In this document: positions 50,812-58,462 of the stretch, one piece after another
How positions within the stretch are numbered: the first letter of the stretch is position 1
Layout of the letters: every line of letters starts with the position of its first letter
Assembly (NCBI GenBank): GCA_009911175.1
Contig: QXWX01000034.1
Coordinates: forward strand, 10,668-74,667
Source of the DNA: Lachnospiraceae bacterium
GTDB lineage: Bacteria > Bacillota_A > Clostridia > Lachnospirales > Lachnospiraceae
Reading direction: 5' to 3'
DNA: 64,000 nucleotides
Notes under the pieces: model-generated
Seen by the model: only the letters and a program-made list of their open reading frames with translations
Told to the model about the DNA's origin: nothing
Database searches by the model: none
Program-made: the position numbers and the translations under genes

Positions 50812-51672
50812 ATGGGCAGAATATTGATTACCGGTGCATCCGGAAATGTAGGAAGATATGTTGCGCAATATGCCCTTGAAAATGGGCAGGAGATCACGGC
50901 TGCAGGCACCCGCACCGGCAAGCTCTCTGAAATGTTTCAAGACAGGGCAGAGATCGTTTATTTTGACTTTACTGACCCAAAAACCTTTCACGGCGCTTTA
51001 AAAGATGTTGACAGGATATTTATTATGCGCCCGCCGCATTTGGGAAAGCCCGAAGATCTGAAGCCTTTTATAGATGCTTTGAAAGAAAAGGGCGGAATCC
51101 GGCTTGTCAGCTTCCTCTCCCTGATCGGCGTTGAGCATAACCCTTTCCCACCGCACCACAAAATTGAAAAGTACATAGAACGGGCCGGCCTTCCATACTG
51201 CCATATACGTCCTGGCTTTTTTATGCAGAACATCAGCGGAGTTCACGCATTTGAAATCAAACATTTCAACCGGATCGTCGTTCCTGTAAAAAAGGCATTG
51301 ACCAGCTTTATAGACGCAGAGGACATTGGGGAAATCACGGCCAAAGTATTGAGTGAACCGGAAATGCATCAAAATAAAGGGTATTCTATAACAGGCCCTG
51401 AAGCAATCGACTACCGGCAGGCTGCGGAAATTCTATCAAAAGAACTGGGCCGGGAAATCCTGTATGCAGACCCAAATCCATCCTTTGCCAAAAAATACTG
51501 GATCGAAATCAGAGGTTTGGAAAAAGAATACAGCACGGTTATGGGAATCCTGTATATGATGACGCGTTTTGGATCTGCAAAGGAAGTCACCTCCGTCTTT
51601 GAGCAGATTATGGGAAAAAAGCCCCGGACATTTCAGCAGTTTGTCAAAAAAAATCTGGCGGCCTGGCAGTAA
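50812..51672 (+). CDS. NmrA-like NAD(P)-binding protein
   Basis: A 286-residue atypical short-chain dehydrogenase. The N-terminal Rossmann motif is ILITGASGNVGRYVAQYALE, followed by MRPPHLGKPEDLKPFIDALK and RPGFFMQNISG. Such proteins are either quinone/NAD(P)H oxidoreductases (QorB type) or redox sensors. GGAGGAAAAAAGCA precedes the ATG at 50812; upstream in-frame ATGs lack sites. A MITE fragment begins nine bases after its stop. Confidence 0.85.
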   Translation: MGRILITGASGNVGRYVAQYALENGQEITAAGTRTGKLSEMFQDRAEIVYFDFTDPKTFHGALKDVDRIFIMRPPHLGKPEDLKPFIDALKEKGGIRLVSFLSLIGVEHNPFPPHHKIEKYIERAGLPYCHIRPGFFMQNISGVHAFEIKHFNRIVVPVKKALTSFIDAEDIGEITAKVLSEPEMHQNKGYSITGPEAIDYRQAAEILSKELGREILYADPNPSFAKKYWIEIRGLEKEYSTVMGILYMMTRFGSAKEVTSVFEQIMGKKPRTFQQFVKKNLAAWQ

Positions 51673-51680
51673 AAGCGCTG

Positions 51681-51773
51681 CTGTTCACAGACAGATAAAA
51701 ATGACAGTCAGATTCGTCGGGCGAAGTTTGTAAAAAGCTGATTGACGTTTTTTATCTGACTGGAATCAGTCAC
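51681..51773. repeat. Partial copy of MITE family B (right arm, inverted)
   Basis: Reads as the reverse complement of the right half of 35201-35395: GTTCACAG, AGATAAAAATGAC, CAGATTCGTC, AAGCTG, TTTTTTATCTGAC and GGAATCAGTCAC in the same order. It lies between convergent genes, where its hairpin may end transcription. Confidence 0.7.
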
Positions 51774-51804
51774 GTAAAGGCATCACTAATCTCTCCGCCC
51801 GATA

Positions 51805-52176
51805 TCATCCCTTCCGGATGATTCCCTGTCCCGCGAATACTGCGGCCGTTCCGCACACCACGCTCAGAATCGCGTACAGCGCTGCAATATGCGCCCTTCC
51901 GCCCTTTATCAAATCTCCCGTTTCCAGTGCGAAAGAGGAAAAGGTCGTAAAACCTCCGCATATTCCGGCCTTTAAAAACAAAACTGTTCTGGGATTGAGC
52001 CAGTCTGTTTTCATTGCCAGCGCCGCTATGATCCCTATGAGGAAAGATCCTGCTATATTGATTAAAAATGTCTTTATCGGAAATGCGCATCCCTCATGAA
52101 ATGGGATCAATCCGATCAGATATCTGCAGACCGCCCCAATAAATCCGCCCGCTCCGACAACAATGCACTCGACCAT
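51805..52176 (-). CDS. crcB: Fluoride exporter CrcB/FluC
   Basis: A 123-residue membrane protein with four helices. GGFIGAVCRYLIGLI, FLINIAGSFLIGIIAALA and GICGGFTTFSSFALETGDLI are the family signatures; the last includes the phenylalanine/threonine/serine track of the fluoride pore. It forms a dimeric fluoride channel. GGAGAGCAGCTT sets the start at 52176. Only one crcB gene is seen, and no fluoride riboswitch is evident in the short upstream gap (about 38 bases to the next gene's stop). Confidence 0.92.
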   Translation of the reverse strand: MVECIVVGAGGFIGAVCRYLIGLIPFHEGCAFPIKTFLINIAGSFLIGIIAALAMKTDWLNPRTVLFLKAGICGGFTTFSSFALETGDLIKGGRAHIAALYAILSVVCGTAAVFAGQGIIRKG

Positions 52177-52214
52177 AAGCTGCTCTCCATTTCTCATTTA
52201 AAATACATCTTCTG

Positions 52215-53903
52215 TCATCCCCTGTATATCACTTTACATGTTTTCTTATAACATGCGATCCCAAACTTATGGATTGTCTGCATTCCTTCCTGTATAAGCG
52301 CAGTTGCATATCCCCCATCCTCAATCTGTTTCATCGCTTCACGGCACGCAAAATCAAATGCCCCGTCTTCCGCATATTTTAGTTCGATAACACACCCGAT
52401 CTTCTCTGCCGGAATTGTAATCTTGATATCCGTGTAACCTGTCCCCGATTCCGCATTGGATTTTACAATCCACCTTCCTTCTGCTTTCAGCAATCCAAAC
52501 AGCATTCCATGATAATAATTCTCTTTCATTGGTTTTTTTACAAATGTATCCCTGATACTAATGGAATCTGCCATAAACTTGTTTAAGATTTTCTCAACTA
52601 TCTCCGCTTCTCCATCTCTGACGGCCATACAGAACTTTTTCCAGTTAGCTGTATCGCCGAGTATTTTTACTTTGAACCATGAGCGAATCTTCTTCTCGTA
52701 AATTCCCAGAACTTCCCTGTTGGGAATAACCAGCCGATAGTATCCCCCATCCGTCTCCCCCTGATCCGTCAGATAACCCGAAGAAAAAAGCGCGCTCCAT
52801 AAATATGTCTGACGGGTATCTATATCCTCACTGTCAAAATCTGTATATGTCAGTTCAGGAAGCAACTGTTTTTCTACATATCCGCCGGAAATTAATACTT
52901 CAATCTCTGCTTTCGTCGTTTCCGTAGCTTCCGACAAAATATCCTGAACAATGGCATTGCTGCTGCTATTTTCCCAGTGCGGTTCCATGACCGCGTCTTT
53001 TTTTACTCTCAATTTGTCGCACTGGTTGATCACATCCCAGGGGCAATATACATCAACCGCTCCAAAATGATATCCGTCATACCATTCCTTTACATCAGAA
53101 AACCTATCTTCCACCCCATAATACTCCATCATTGTTCTGACTTCATCATCTGTGAATCCAAAATATTCCGCACATTCCACATCGGAAATGCCGCGGATCT
53201 TAAAATGATTTAAACCTGTAAAAATACTTTCTCTGGCAATACGCAGACATCCTGTAATAACAGCAAATTCAAGATTTTTATTTGTTTTAAGCGCCTGGCT
53301 GAATACAGACCGGATAAAATGTACCATCTGTGTATAATAATGATTTTGATATGCTTTATCCAAAGGAACATCATATTCATCTATTAAAATGATCACGCCC
53401 TTTCCATAATGCTTGTTCAGCATTTCTGAAAGCAGCCTGATACTTTCCTGCTGTACATCCTCTTCCAGATATTTTGCGTACAGTTCCCGCAGTGACTCCT
53501 TATCTATCTCTGTAAGTTTATTACTTTCCAGCAAATATTGATGCCTGCGGGCTTCTGTTTTTATGACTCGGGACATCACCTTTAACGCTTCCTCATAGGA
53601 TGCTCCTGTTACATCTTTCAGACTGATCATAATAACAGGATATTTCCCCATATGTCGTTCACATAGTTCTGCTTCTTTCTCGATCTCCAGTCCTTCAAAT
53701 AATGCGGCGTCTGTCCCAATCTCAAAAAACGTCTTAAGCATATCCAGGTTCAGACTTTTTCCAAAACGGCGCGGCCTTGTAAAGAGATTCACACTTCCCC
53801 GGTTTTTTAAAAGATCTGCAATAAATCTGGTTTTATCCACATAGTAAAATCCCTTTGTTCTGATATTGCCAAAAAATTCTTCCCCAATCGGAAGCTTCAT
53901 CAT
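52215..53903 (-). CDS. AAA-ATPase-like protein with PD-(D/E)XK domain
   Basis: A 562-residue protein of the family common in gut Firmicutes and Bacteroidetes. The N-terminal half is an AAA-like ATPase: FYYVDKTRFIADLL, variant P-loop RPRRFGKSLNLDML and Walker B ILIDEYDVPLDKAY. The C-terminal ~100 residues are a PD-(D/E)XK nuclease-like domain (VIELKYAEDGAFDFACREAM). No function is proven; these genes are multi-copy and prone to transfer. GGGAGG ten bases before the ATG at 53903 sets the start; an upstream GTG is too close to it. Confidence 0.88.
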   Translation of the reverse strand: MMKLPIGEEFFGNIRTKGFYYVDKTRFIADLLKNRGSVNLFTRPRRFGKSLNLDMLKTFFEIGTDAALFEGLEIEKEAELCERHMGKYPVIMISLKDVTGASYEEALKVMSRVIKTEARRHQYLLESNKLTEIDKESLRELYAKYLEEDVQQESIRLLSEMLNKHYGKGVIILIDEYDVPLDKAYQNHYYTQMVHFIRSVFSQALKTNKNLEFAVITGCLRIARESIFTGLNHFKIRGISDVECAEYFGFTDDEVRTMMEYYGVEDRFSDVKEWYDGYHFGAVDVYCPWDVINQCDKLRVKKDAVMEPHWENSSSNAIVQDILSEATETTKAEIEVLISGGYVEKQLLPELTYTDFDSEDIDTRQTYLWSALFSSGYLTDQGETDGGYYRLVIPNREVLGIYEKKIRSWFKVKILGDTANWKKFCMAVRDGEAEIVEKILNKFMADSISIRDTFVKKPMKENYYHGMLFGLLKAEGRWIVKSNAESGTGYTDIKITIPAEKIGCVIELKYAEDGAFDFACREAMKQIEDGGYATALIQEGMQTIHKFGIACYKKTCKVIYRG

Positions 53904-53933
53904 TTCTGCCACACCTCCCTGTGGAATATTTTC

Positions 53934-54068
53934 CTATTCTTCCTCTGATATAAAATAATTCCAGCGAGAAGCCTCCTTTTCTGCAATCACCGCATCCTTC
54001 TCCGCACGCATAATCTCCATCCCCTTCTGGATTCCGCGGTTTTCAATCTGATCCAGTATTTCACACAT
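53934..54068 (-). CDS. Small ORF, 44 aa, tail of an Rpn-type protein
   Basis: MCEILDQIENRGIQKGMEIM followed by a charged helix ending SRWNYFISEEE. In Lachnospiraceae Rpn/PD-(D/E)XK proteins the C-terminus is often of the form MCE-x-LD-x-xE-x-RGI-x-KG, so this looks like the tail of the gene directly upstream after loss of its middle. It has its own ATG and an AGGAGGTGA site made by the last codons of that gene, so it may still be translated. Too short for most gene finders. Confidence 0.5.
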   Translation of the reverse strand: MCEILDQIENRGIQKGMEIMRAEKDAVIAEKEASRWNYFISEEE

Positions 54069-54075
54069 GTTTTGG

Positions 54076-54516
54076 TCACCTCCTGATTTTTTTCCCTTTT
54101 GGACATTTATAAATCTCCAAAATCGACCTCGGACCGTTCCAGTGGGATTCTCCGAAGTAAAGGACGATGCTCAGTACCGGGCAGCGTTCTTTTGACTTCT
54201 CATCTAACAACTGCGACCGGTAGGCGGCGCCGTCATATCCGATGACTCTGAAAGGCATATCCTGGTCTGGCTTCGTCTGGTTTTCCAGTCCCAACAGGGC
54301 GATCTTGACTTTCCCCTTTGACCAGTACTTTGCGTTATCCCGTTCTTCCTCATGCAGCTTCCCCTCGTCTGCTTTATACTGGGATCTGACCTTCACAGGA
54401 ATCAGATCCCTGGGCCTCACTGCCTGTTTTCCTTTAAAAACAAGCGCATTTACGATGTCGGCAAACACATCGTTGTAATCTTCCAGATGTTTTTCTACGA
54501 TATCTTTTTGTCCCAT
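54076..54516 (-). CDS. Rpn/PD-(D/E)XK transposase-family nuclease, truncated
   Basis: A 146-residue protein matching the N-terminal half of Rpn-like (PDDEXK) nucleases: MGQKDIVEKHLEDYNDVFAD, ALLGLENQTKPDQDMPFRVI (active-site E-N-Q motif) and GYDGAAYRSQL, then VLSIVLYFGESHWNGPRSIL. Complete members run on for 100-150 residues; here a stop follows KCPKGKKIRR. The missing tail seems to survive as the 44-residue frame downstream. The nuclease core is present but folding is doubtful. Confidence 0.75.
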   Translation of the reverse strand: MGQKDIVEKHLEDYNDVFADIVNALVFKGKQAVRPRDLIPVKVRSQYKADEGKLHEEERDNAKYWSKGKVKIALLGLENQTKPDQDMPFRVIGYDGAAYRSQLLDEKSKERCPVLSIVLYFGESHWNGPRSILEIYKCPKGKKIRR

Positions 54517-54747
54517 CCATACTCCTCTTTGTTTTCCCTTATATTATAGTTCTTTGGCTGCCGGAATACAAGTACAATCAAGGCATGCGATCACTCCTTT
54601 CCCAGTATAGTTTATGTTCCCACCTATGGTGTTCACAGCAACGGTATAACGGTTTGTTTTTTCGTTTCAAACATTGAAATCAGGCGATACAGCCTTGAAA
54701 ATGGAATAGAAATTTTCATATCAGATATTTAGAATGTTTGAAAATGT

Positions 54748-54773
54748 ACCCGCTGGAATTGCGGGTGCTTTTA
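54748..54773 (+). terminator. Short hairpin upstream of MazF-like gene
   Basis: ACCCGC and GCGGGT around a 7-base loop, followed by GCTTTTACTTT. It is only 14 bases before the next ATG, so it could attenuate that gene or be a relic. The preceding 54549-54747 holds no recognised feature. Confidence 0.4.
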
Positions 54774-54786
54774 CTTTACCATATGC

Positions 54787-55335
54787 ATGAGTAAAAAGCA
54801 ACATAAACATAAGGGTGAAATATACCAGTTTGAGTTTGGGAAAAACTATATTCCGGAGATGTCCTATGAACACAGGGGACTGGTGATTGGCGTAAAGCAG
54901 AAACTGCTCTATATCCTCCCGATTTTTTCCTATGCCCCGCTTAAACATCCTGATGTCTGCCATCCCACTGACCACCCGGATTCCAAAAGCAATATGTTTC
55001 TGCTTAAAGCCAGTAAATTTTCATTCATCACACATGATTCAGTGTTAAAGCTGAATGATATCCGGACTGCCAGTATCAACAGGATTCTTTACCAGCAAGA
55101 CGGGCGGATTCCGCCATCGTCTGATACATACAAACAAATAGAAAAGCTGGTGCTTCAAAAGTACTTCCCCAGCTTTTATCATGATTATGAGCAGAACCTT
55201 CAGACAACTGCCTCCTTAAATGAACAGCTCATAGAGGCTGCAGATCATAACAATATATTGGAAGCTGAAAACAAACGGCTTAAAGCAGAATTAGAAACTT
55301 TACAAAACCAGTTCTCAGCGGCAAAGACAGATTAG
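54787..55335 (+). CDS. MazF/PemK-like domain protein with coiled-coil tail
   Basis: A 182-residue protein. Residues ~8-130 look like a PemK/MazF fold: GEIYQFEFGKNYIPEMSYEH, RGLVIGVKQKLLYILPIFSY and FITHDSVLKLNDIRTASINR with RI, resembling the strand-loop-helix core of MazF-type endoribonucleases. The C-terminal ~45 residues are coiled coil (NILEAENKRLKAELETLQNQ). No antitoxin gene is adjacent, and no ribosome binding site is visible before the ATG. Function is therefore tentative; it may be a stand-alone or degenerate relative. Confidence 0.6.
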   Translation: MSKKQHKHKGEIYQFEFGKNYIPEMSYEHRGLVIGVKQKLLYILPIFSYAPLKHPDVCHPTDHPDSKSNMFLLKASKFSFITHDSVLKLNDIRTASINRILYQQDGRIPPSSDTYKQIEKLVLQKYFPSFYHDYEQNLQTTASLNEQLIEAADHNNILEAENKRLKAELETLQNQFSAAKTD

Positions 55336-55372
55336 CATTTCAGGCATTCCCATTACGGAAATGCCCTTTTTT

Positions 55373-56005
55373 TCATGTCAGGAACAAACTCTGCTGTTCA
55401 TACTCCTGCTCCCGCCCAAGCACCGGCGGTGTCTTATGAAGGGCATATTGCGCAAATTGATCGTCATATACCCATTCCTTTAGTTCCCCTGTCTCCAGAA
55501 CCAGCGGCATCCTGTGGTGAACAGGGGACACGGAGGCATTGGCCTGTGTCGTGAGGATGATAAAACGTTCCTCATCCCCGAATCGGTTGTAGAATCCCGC
55601 CATATACACAACGGCCGCGTCCTTCCTGAAAAATGTTACCTTATTTTTATCGGAATCCCACTCATAAAAATGCTTTGCCGGTATCACGCAGCGCCTGTGC
55701 AGCACGCTGTCCCGAAATGTTTTCCGTTCCAACGCAGTCTCCGCCCTGGCATTGATCAGAAGTCCTTTCTTTTGATACTGCGGAAATCCCCACTGCATTT
55801 CTTTCAGTTCCAGTGCAGGTGAAATGCTGCCCGAAGCGATTTCCGCAGTCTGTTCCCTGCGCTTACCGCATTGTATCAAAATTCCCGCAGGCTGGGAAGG
55901 GAAGATATCGCCTGTGCGCATTCTCTGTATCTGAAGGTCTACATTGTGGATCACCTTTTCGATCTCCCTGGCTGTCTCTTCGTCTACAAAAAATCTTCCG
56001 CACAT
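55373..56005 (-). CDS. SRAP-domain protein (YedK/HMCES)
   Basis: A 210-residue protein that forms a covalent DNA-protein crosslink with abasic sites in single-stranded DNA, shielding them during replication. It begins MCGRFFVDEE, so Cys2 becomes the N-terminal catalytic residue after Met removal. Other conserved parts are LLINARAETALERKTFRDSV, RCVIPAKHFYEWD and VSPVHHRMPLVLE (active-site His). GGAGAGGACAACT precedes the ATG. Confidence 0.93.
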   Translation of the reverse strand: MCGRFFVDEETAREIEKVIHNVDLQIQRMRTGDIFPSQPAGILIQCGKRREQTAEIASGSISPALELKEMQWGFPQYQKKGLLINARAETALERKTFRDSVLHRRCVIPAKHFYEWDSDKNKVTFFRKDAAVVYMAGFYNRFGDEERFIILTTQANASVSPVHHRMPLVLETGELKEWVYDDQFAQYALHKTPPVLGREQEYEQQSLFLT

Positions 56006-56051
56006 AGTTGTCCTCTCCTTCTCCCGCGATGTACACGCTTTTTTCTACAGC

Positions 56052-56066
56052 GTTACTATTCACAGT
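56052..56066. repeat. Terminal fragment of MITE family B
   Basis: GTTACTATTCACAGT matches the first 14 bases of the element at 35201. Only the end is present, about 45 bases upstream of the SRAP gene. Confidence 0.5.
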
Positions 56067-56173
56067 AACTCTACAGCTTCAAAATACAGCATTGTCACAT
56101 ATCCAAAAAATTATCCGCGGCTGAGTCTCACTTAGGAACCTCCGAATTTTTACAAACGAATTGATGTTCGTAC

Positions 56174-56337
56174 TAGTACAATATTGCATTAATTTTGAAG
56201 TAATAAGCGTTCGATGTTCATGTCAGTACAAGGCGGAGGAAGGAGGCGATGCCGGTAGCATCGTTGACTGACTCCAACGCAGTAATGGCATGGACAGCGA
56301 GCACTTATTACTCAATTATTAATGCAACATTGTACTA
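56174..56337. mobile_element. MITE family C, TA-flanked
   Basis: A 164-bp element with inverted ends: TAGTACAATATTGCATTAAT at the left and its complement with one mismatch at the right (56318-56337); pairing continues with AGTAATAAGCG/CACTTATTACT. The ends include TA dinucleotides, as for IS630/Tc1-type targets. A GC-rich core (GGAGGAAGGAGGCGATGCCG) separates the arms. The right arm supplies the last codons and stop of the GH3 gene. No open frame. Confidence 0.7.
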
Positions 56338-58387
56338 AATCTTCATCCGCCGCGCTTGAGCCAACATAAATCGAATACTCCATAGACTCCAGCCGCCACT
56401 CACGATAAGCCGGATCATACCATTTGAGTTTCTCCAGAGGTGTCGTGATCATAACCTCTTTTACCTCCCCGGCTTTTACACCGATACGTCTGAATCCGCG
56501 GAGCTGTTTTACCGGACGGTCAACCGCCGAATTCTCGAATCCCACATATACCTGTACGATCTCTTCCCCGTCCATTTCCCCAGTGTTCTTTATCTTTGCC
56601 GTTACTTTCAGGTTCTCTCCTTCCAGGAGTACTTTCGGGTCAGTGATCTCAAATGTAGTATAGCTGAGACCAAAGCCATAGGGCACCAGCGGCCTGATTC
56701 CCTGTTTCTCCAAACGGGTATAACCATGATAATATTCGTAATATTGATCCGTTGCCTCCCAATCTACATGGGGAAGATCTTTCTCCGAATAAGGAACCAC
56801 AAAAGGCAGTTTTCCGGATGGGTTTACATCCCCATAGATAATCTCCGCAAGCGCGGTACCGCCTTCCATCCCCGGATAATATGCCATAATAATGGAATTG
56901 ACACAATCATACCATTCCGTCATCATGATCATATTGCCGCCAATGAGGACAACCGTATTTTTTTCATTTTCCGGACTGACCTTTTTTATTAATTCAATTA
57001 CATCCTCATGCAGACCGAGACTGGTTTTCCGGTCTCCTCCCGTAGATCCAATATAATTGTCCACCTCATTTTCAGATACAAACTCACCTTCATCGTCATA
57101 GTTGTATCCGACCACAAAAATTACAGCATCTGCCTCTGCTGCCAGTTTCTTTGCGCGTGAAATGTCTGAACCATCATCAAGGATTATTTCACATTTTTCG
57201 TTAGCTGCACTCAATCCTTCTTTTGGTGTTACAACATAGGGAGGACGTACCCAGCTTGAGCCGTGATCTCCGATCACTGCCGTATCTGCAAGCTTTCCAA
57301 TCAAAGCCAGCCTCTTTGTCCTGCTTCTTTTTAAAGGAAGAACATTCTCATTTTTAATTAAAGTAATTCCCTTCTCTGCCGTCTCTCTTGCTGTCGCAAT
57401 GTGTTCTGGACATCCCACCACCGACATATCATATTCCTTATGCTCTTTATCAAATGCAAGAATAGTCCGTACGATACGAAGCGCCGCCTCATTTACATTC
57501 TCCTCCGGTACAAAACCATCCTCTACAGCCTCTATAAGATGTTTTCCAAAATGTTCTGTCCAGAGCATCTCCATATCCTGTCCGCCGTTTGCAGCTTCCA
57601 CGGTATCCCGCACTCCCCAACAGAAATCGGACATTACAAAGCCATCGAAATCCCATTCTTTCTTCAATACCTGTCGGAGCAAATACTTATGGTGCCCGCA
57701 ATGTATACCTTGATAGCGGTTATAAGAGCTCATAATGCCGGCTGCTCCCGCATCCACACAGTCTTTAAAATGCGGAAGATAAACCTCCTGTTCTGTACGC
57801 TGGTCACAGGTTACACTACATTTAAAACGTGCATTTTCCATCTGGTTAAATGCATAATGCTTTACACATGCTATAACATCTTCGTCCTGAACACCTCTGA
57901 CTAATGCAGCGCCCATTTGTCCAATCTGATAGGTTTCTTCCCCATAAGTTTCCTGGCTGCGCCCCCACCCAGGGTGATATGGCAGGTTGACACAGACTCC
58001 TGCAAACAGATTGCCACCAAATGCCCTCGTTTCTTTTCCAATACAATGCCCTATTCTTTCCTCAAGCTCTATATCAAAAGTTGCCCCTCTTGCCATAGAT
58101 ACCGGAAAGCATGTTGCCATCCAGTTTCCGCACACAACACCGCGGGGTCCATCCACAAAAAGCATGGGCGGTAAATTGTATTCTTCAAGTCCTCCCGCTG
58201 CATACGGCTTTACATTATAATGGTTTTCTTCATCTGCTGTAATTGTCTCTTCTAACTCCTCCGCAGACAGTTTTGTGATATCAATATTTCCACTCATCAG
58301 CCAGACTTTTTGCTCCAAAGTCATCTGATCTACAATTTTCTGTGCCTGTTCTGTCATGGACAGACGATATGCTTTTGTTGCCTTCAT
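56312..58387 (-). CDS. GH3 family glycosidase (no signal peptide)
   Basis: A 691-residue glycoside hydrolase family 3 enzyme, beta-glucosidase/xylosidase type. The N-terminal barrel has LFVDGPRGV and the nucleophile motif GFVMSDFCWG (D254); the second domain begins near RSRTKRLALIGKLADTAVIG; a C-terminal FnIII-like domain ends with the usual EYSIYVGSSA. The last eight residues (LVQCCINN) and stop come from the inserted MITE C. The start at 58387 has AGAGGAA upstream. No signal peptide, so it should be cytoplasmic. It is the last gene of a four-gene run with an Old-Yellow-Enzyme homologue. Confidence 0.9.
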   Translation of the reverse strand: MKATKAYRLSMTEQAQKIVDQMTLEQKVWLMSGNIDITKLSAEELEETITADEENHYNVKPYAAGGLEEYNLPPMLFVDGPRGVVCGNWMATCFPVSMARGATFDIELEERIGHCIGKETRAFGGNLFAGVCVNLPYHPGWGRSQETYGEETYQIGQMGAALVRGVQDEDVIACVKHYAFNQMENARFKCSVTCDQRTEQEVYLPHFKDCVDAGAAGIMSSYNRYQGIHCGHHKYLLRQVLKKEWDFDGFVMSDFCWGVRDTVEAANGGQDMEMLWTEHFGKHLIEAVEDGFVPEENVNEAALRIVRTILAFDKEHKEYDMSVVGCPEHIATARETAEKGITLIKNENVLPLKRSRTKRLALIGKLADTAVIGDHGSSWVRPPYVVTPKEGLSAANEKCEIILDDGSDISRAKKLAAEADAVIFVVGYNYDDEGEFVSENEVDNYIGSTGGDRKTSLGLHEDVIELIKKVSPENEKNTVVLIGGNMIMMTEWYDCVNSIIMAYYPGMEGGTALAEIIYGDVNPSGKLPFVVPYSEKDLPHVDWEATDQYYEYYHGYTRLEKQGIRPLVPYGFGLSYTTFEITDPKVLLEGENLKVTAKIKNTGEMDGEEIVQVYVGFENSAVDRPVKQLRGFRRIGVKAGEVKEVMITTPLEKLKWYDPAYREWRLESMEYSIYVGSSAADEDLVQCCINN

Positions 58388-58462
58388 ACACAAATTCCTC
58401 TTAATTTCGTAGTAAAGTTTATAAAGCTGGATCAACTATATCTTATATTTTACTTCACGATA

